DNA from: Syntrophomonadaceae bacterium
GTDB lineage: Bacteria; Bacillota; Dethiobacteria; DTU022
Length of the DNA: 14,270 nt
Direction: 5' to 3'
Assembly: GCA_003552365.1 (NCBI GenBank)
Contig: PUKR01000167.1
Span: 1 to 14,270, forward strand
Part shown: positions 13,705 to 14,270 of the stretch, piece after piece
Position numbering within the stretch: position 1 is the first letter of the stretch
Layout: each line of letters opens with the position of its first letter
The notes under the pieces: generated by a model
The model's database searches: none
What the model was told of the DNA's origin: nothing
The model's input: only the letters and a program-made list of their open reading frames with translations
Position numbers and translations under genes: made by a program

Positions 13705-14270
13705 ATGGAAACGAAAGCACCTACCCGCGAAGAAGCGATGACCCTTTTGAAAAAGCATAACCAAAATGATGCCTTGATTAAGCATGCTTTGGCCGTAGAA
13801 GCGGTTATGGGACATTTTGCTGAAAAGTTTGGGGAAGATGTAGAAAAGTGGCGGGTTATTGGCCTGATCCACGACCTGGATTATGAAAAATATCCGGAAG
13901 AACACTGTCATAAAACGAAAGAGATGCTGGAAGAAGAAGGCTACCCCGAAGATTATATCAGGGCAGTGCAGAGCCATGGTTGGAAGATCTGTACCGAGGT
14001 GGAACCGGTGGAACCCATGGAAAAAGTCCTTTACGCTATAGATGAGTTGACCGGTTTGATTGTTGCCACTGTTTTAATGCGGCCCAGCAAGAGTATCATG
14101 GACCTAACCGCAAAATCGGTTAAGAAAAAGTGGAAGCAAAAAGGTTTTGCTGCCGGAGTGGATCGCGGAATTATTGAAGAGGGAGCAAATCTTTTAGGGA
14201 TGGAAGTAAGTGAACTGATCGAAGAAACCATAATAGGCATGCAAAAGGCTGCAGATGAGCTTGAACTCAG
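13705..14270 (+). CDS. HD-domain phosphohydrolase-like protein (3' end outside window)
   Basis: An open frame from the ATG at 13705 to the right edge, with 188 codons and no stop. GAGGGA at 13695-13700 serves as ribosome site. The protein begins METKAPTREEAMTLLKKHNQ and carries an HD metal-binding pattern: His27 (KHALAVE), His56-Asp57 (GLIHDLDYEKYP), His91 (QSHGW) and Asp113 (YAIDELTGLI). HD-superfamily proteins are metal-dependent phosphohydrolases acting on nucleotides, cyclic dinucleotides or other phosphoesters; this compact type has no accessory domain in the visible part and its substrate is unknown. The C-terminal part (MRPSKSIMDLTAKSVKKKWK, then EEGANLLGMEVSELIEETI) is typical of small single-domain HDIG proteins of around 190 residues, so little is probably missing. 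No membrane segment is seen. Confidence 0.85.
   Translation, partial: METKAPTREEAMTLLKKHNQNDALIKHALAVEAVMGHFAEKFGEDVEKWRVIGLIHDLDYEKYPEEHCHKTKEMLEEEGYPEDYIRAVQSHGWKICTEVEPVEPMEKVLYAIDELTGLIVATVLMRPSKSIMDLTAKSVKKKWKQKGFAAGVDRGIIEEGANLLGMEVSELIEETIIGMQKAADELEL

Noticed and set aside
1..14270. CRISPR array, insertion sequence with transposase, prophage or toxin-antitoxin genes
   Set aside because: No regularly spaced direct repeats, transposase frames, phage-like genes or paired small frames were seen on either strand.

Overview
The window reads as a housekeeping stretch from an anaerobic, low-to-moderate-GC Firmicute of the Clostridia type. The reasons are the gene order (glyQ-glyS, a PPDK regulatory protein, ppdK, then dnaG-rpoD, which resembles the glyQS-yqfL-dnaG-sigA neighbourhood of Bacillus), two-subunit GlyRS, strong GGAGG ribosome sites, TTG and GTG starts, sigma-A promoters and CCA-encoding tRNA genes. 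No species can be named from the sequence alone. A multi-FeS flavoprotein with an MvhD-like domain and a stand-alone MetH-activation-type protein point to strictly anaerobic, corrinoid-using metabolism.

Layout. 1-2651: end of glyQ overlapping glyS. 2787-6274: the regulator yqfL (ppsR-like) overlapping ppdK, so the bifunctional kinase/phosphorylase and its target are made together; the target threonine (Thr451) and catalytic His453 are intact in PpdK. 6372-8462: a 696-residue flavoprotein with two N-terminal FeS-type cysteine groups, GltD-like FAD and NAD(P) domains, a 2[4Fe-4S] ferredoxin and a C-terminal MvhD/FlpD domain, apparently a single-gene unit with its own promoter and terminal hairpin. 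8463-8857: a 395-base gap before dnaG holding two hairpins, a long irregular foldback, and an intrinsic terminator whose 5' arm can also pair upstream in an antiterminator-like alternative. 8858-11807: dnaG overlapping rpoD by 8 bases.

11808-13303 is a tRNA region: tRNA-Asn(GTT), then a minus-strand MetH-activation-like gene, then tRNA-CAT and tRNA-Glu(TTC), then tRNA-Val(TAC) with a textbook terminator. The tRNA-Asn and tRNA-Val genes each have a strong promoter; the tRNA-CAT/Glu promoter shares its -35 bases with the divergent promoter of the minus-strand gene. 13304-13704 is gene-free; its first part on the minus strand looks like the 5' end of a group II intron (truncated), followed by a promoter and a structured leader. 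From 13705 to the right edge runs an HD-domain phosphohydrolase gene that is still open at the window end.

The most promising under-described element is the RNA-like region just ahead of dnaG (8569-8817). It could be a free-standing small RNA or an attenuator controlling the primase/sigma-factor operon. The flavoprotein fusion and the divergent promoter with a shared -35 are the next most interesting points.
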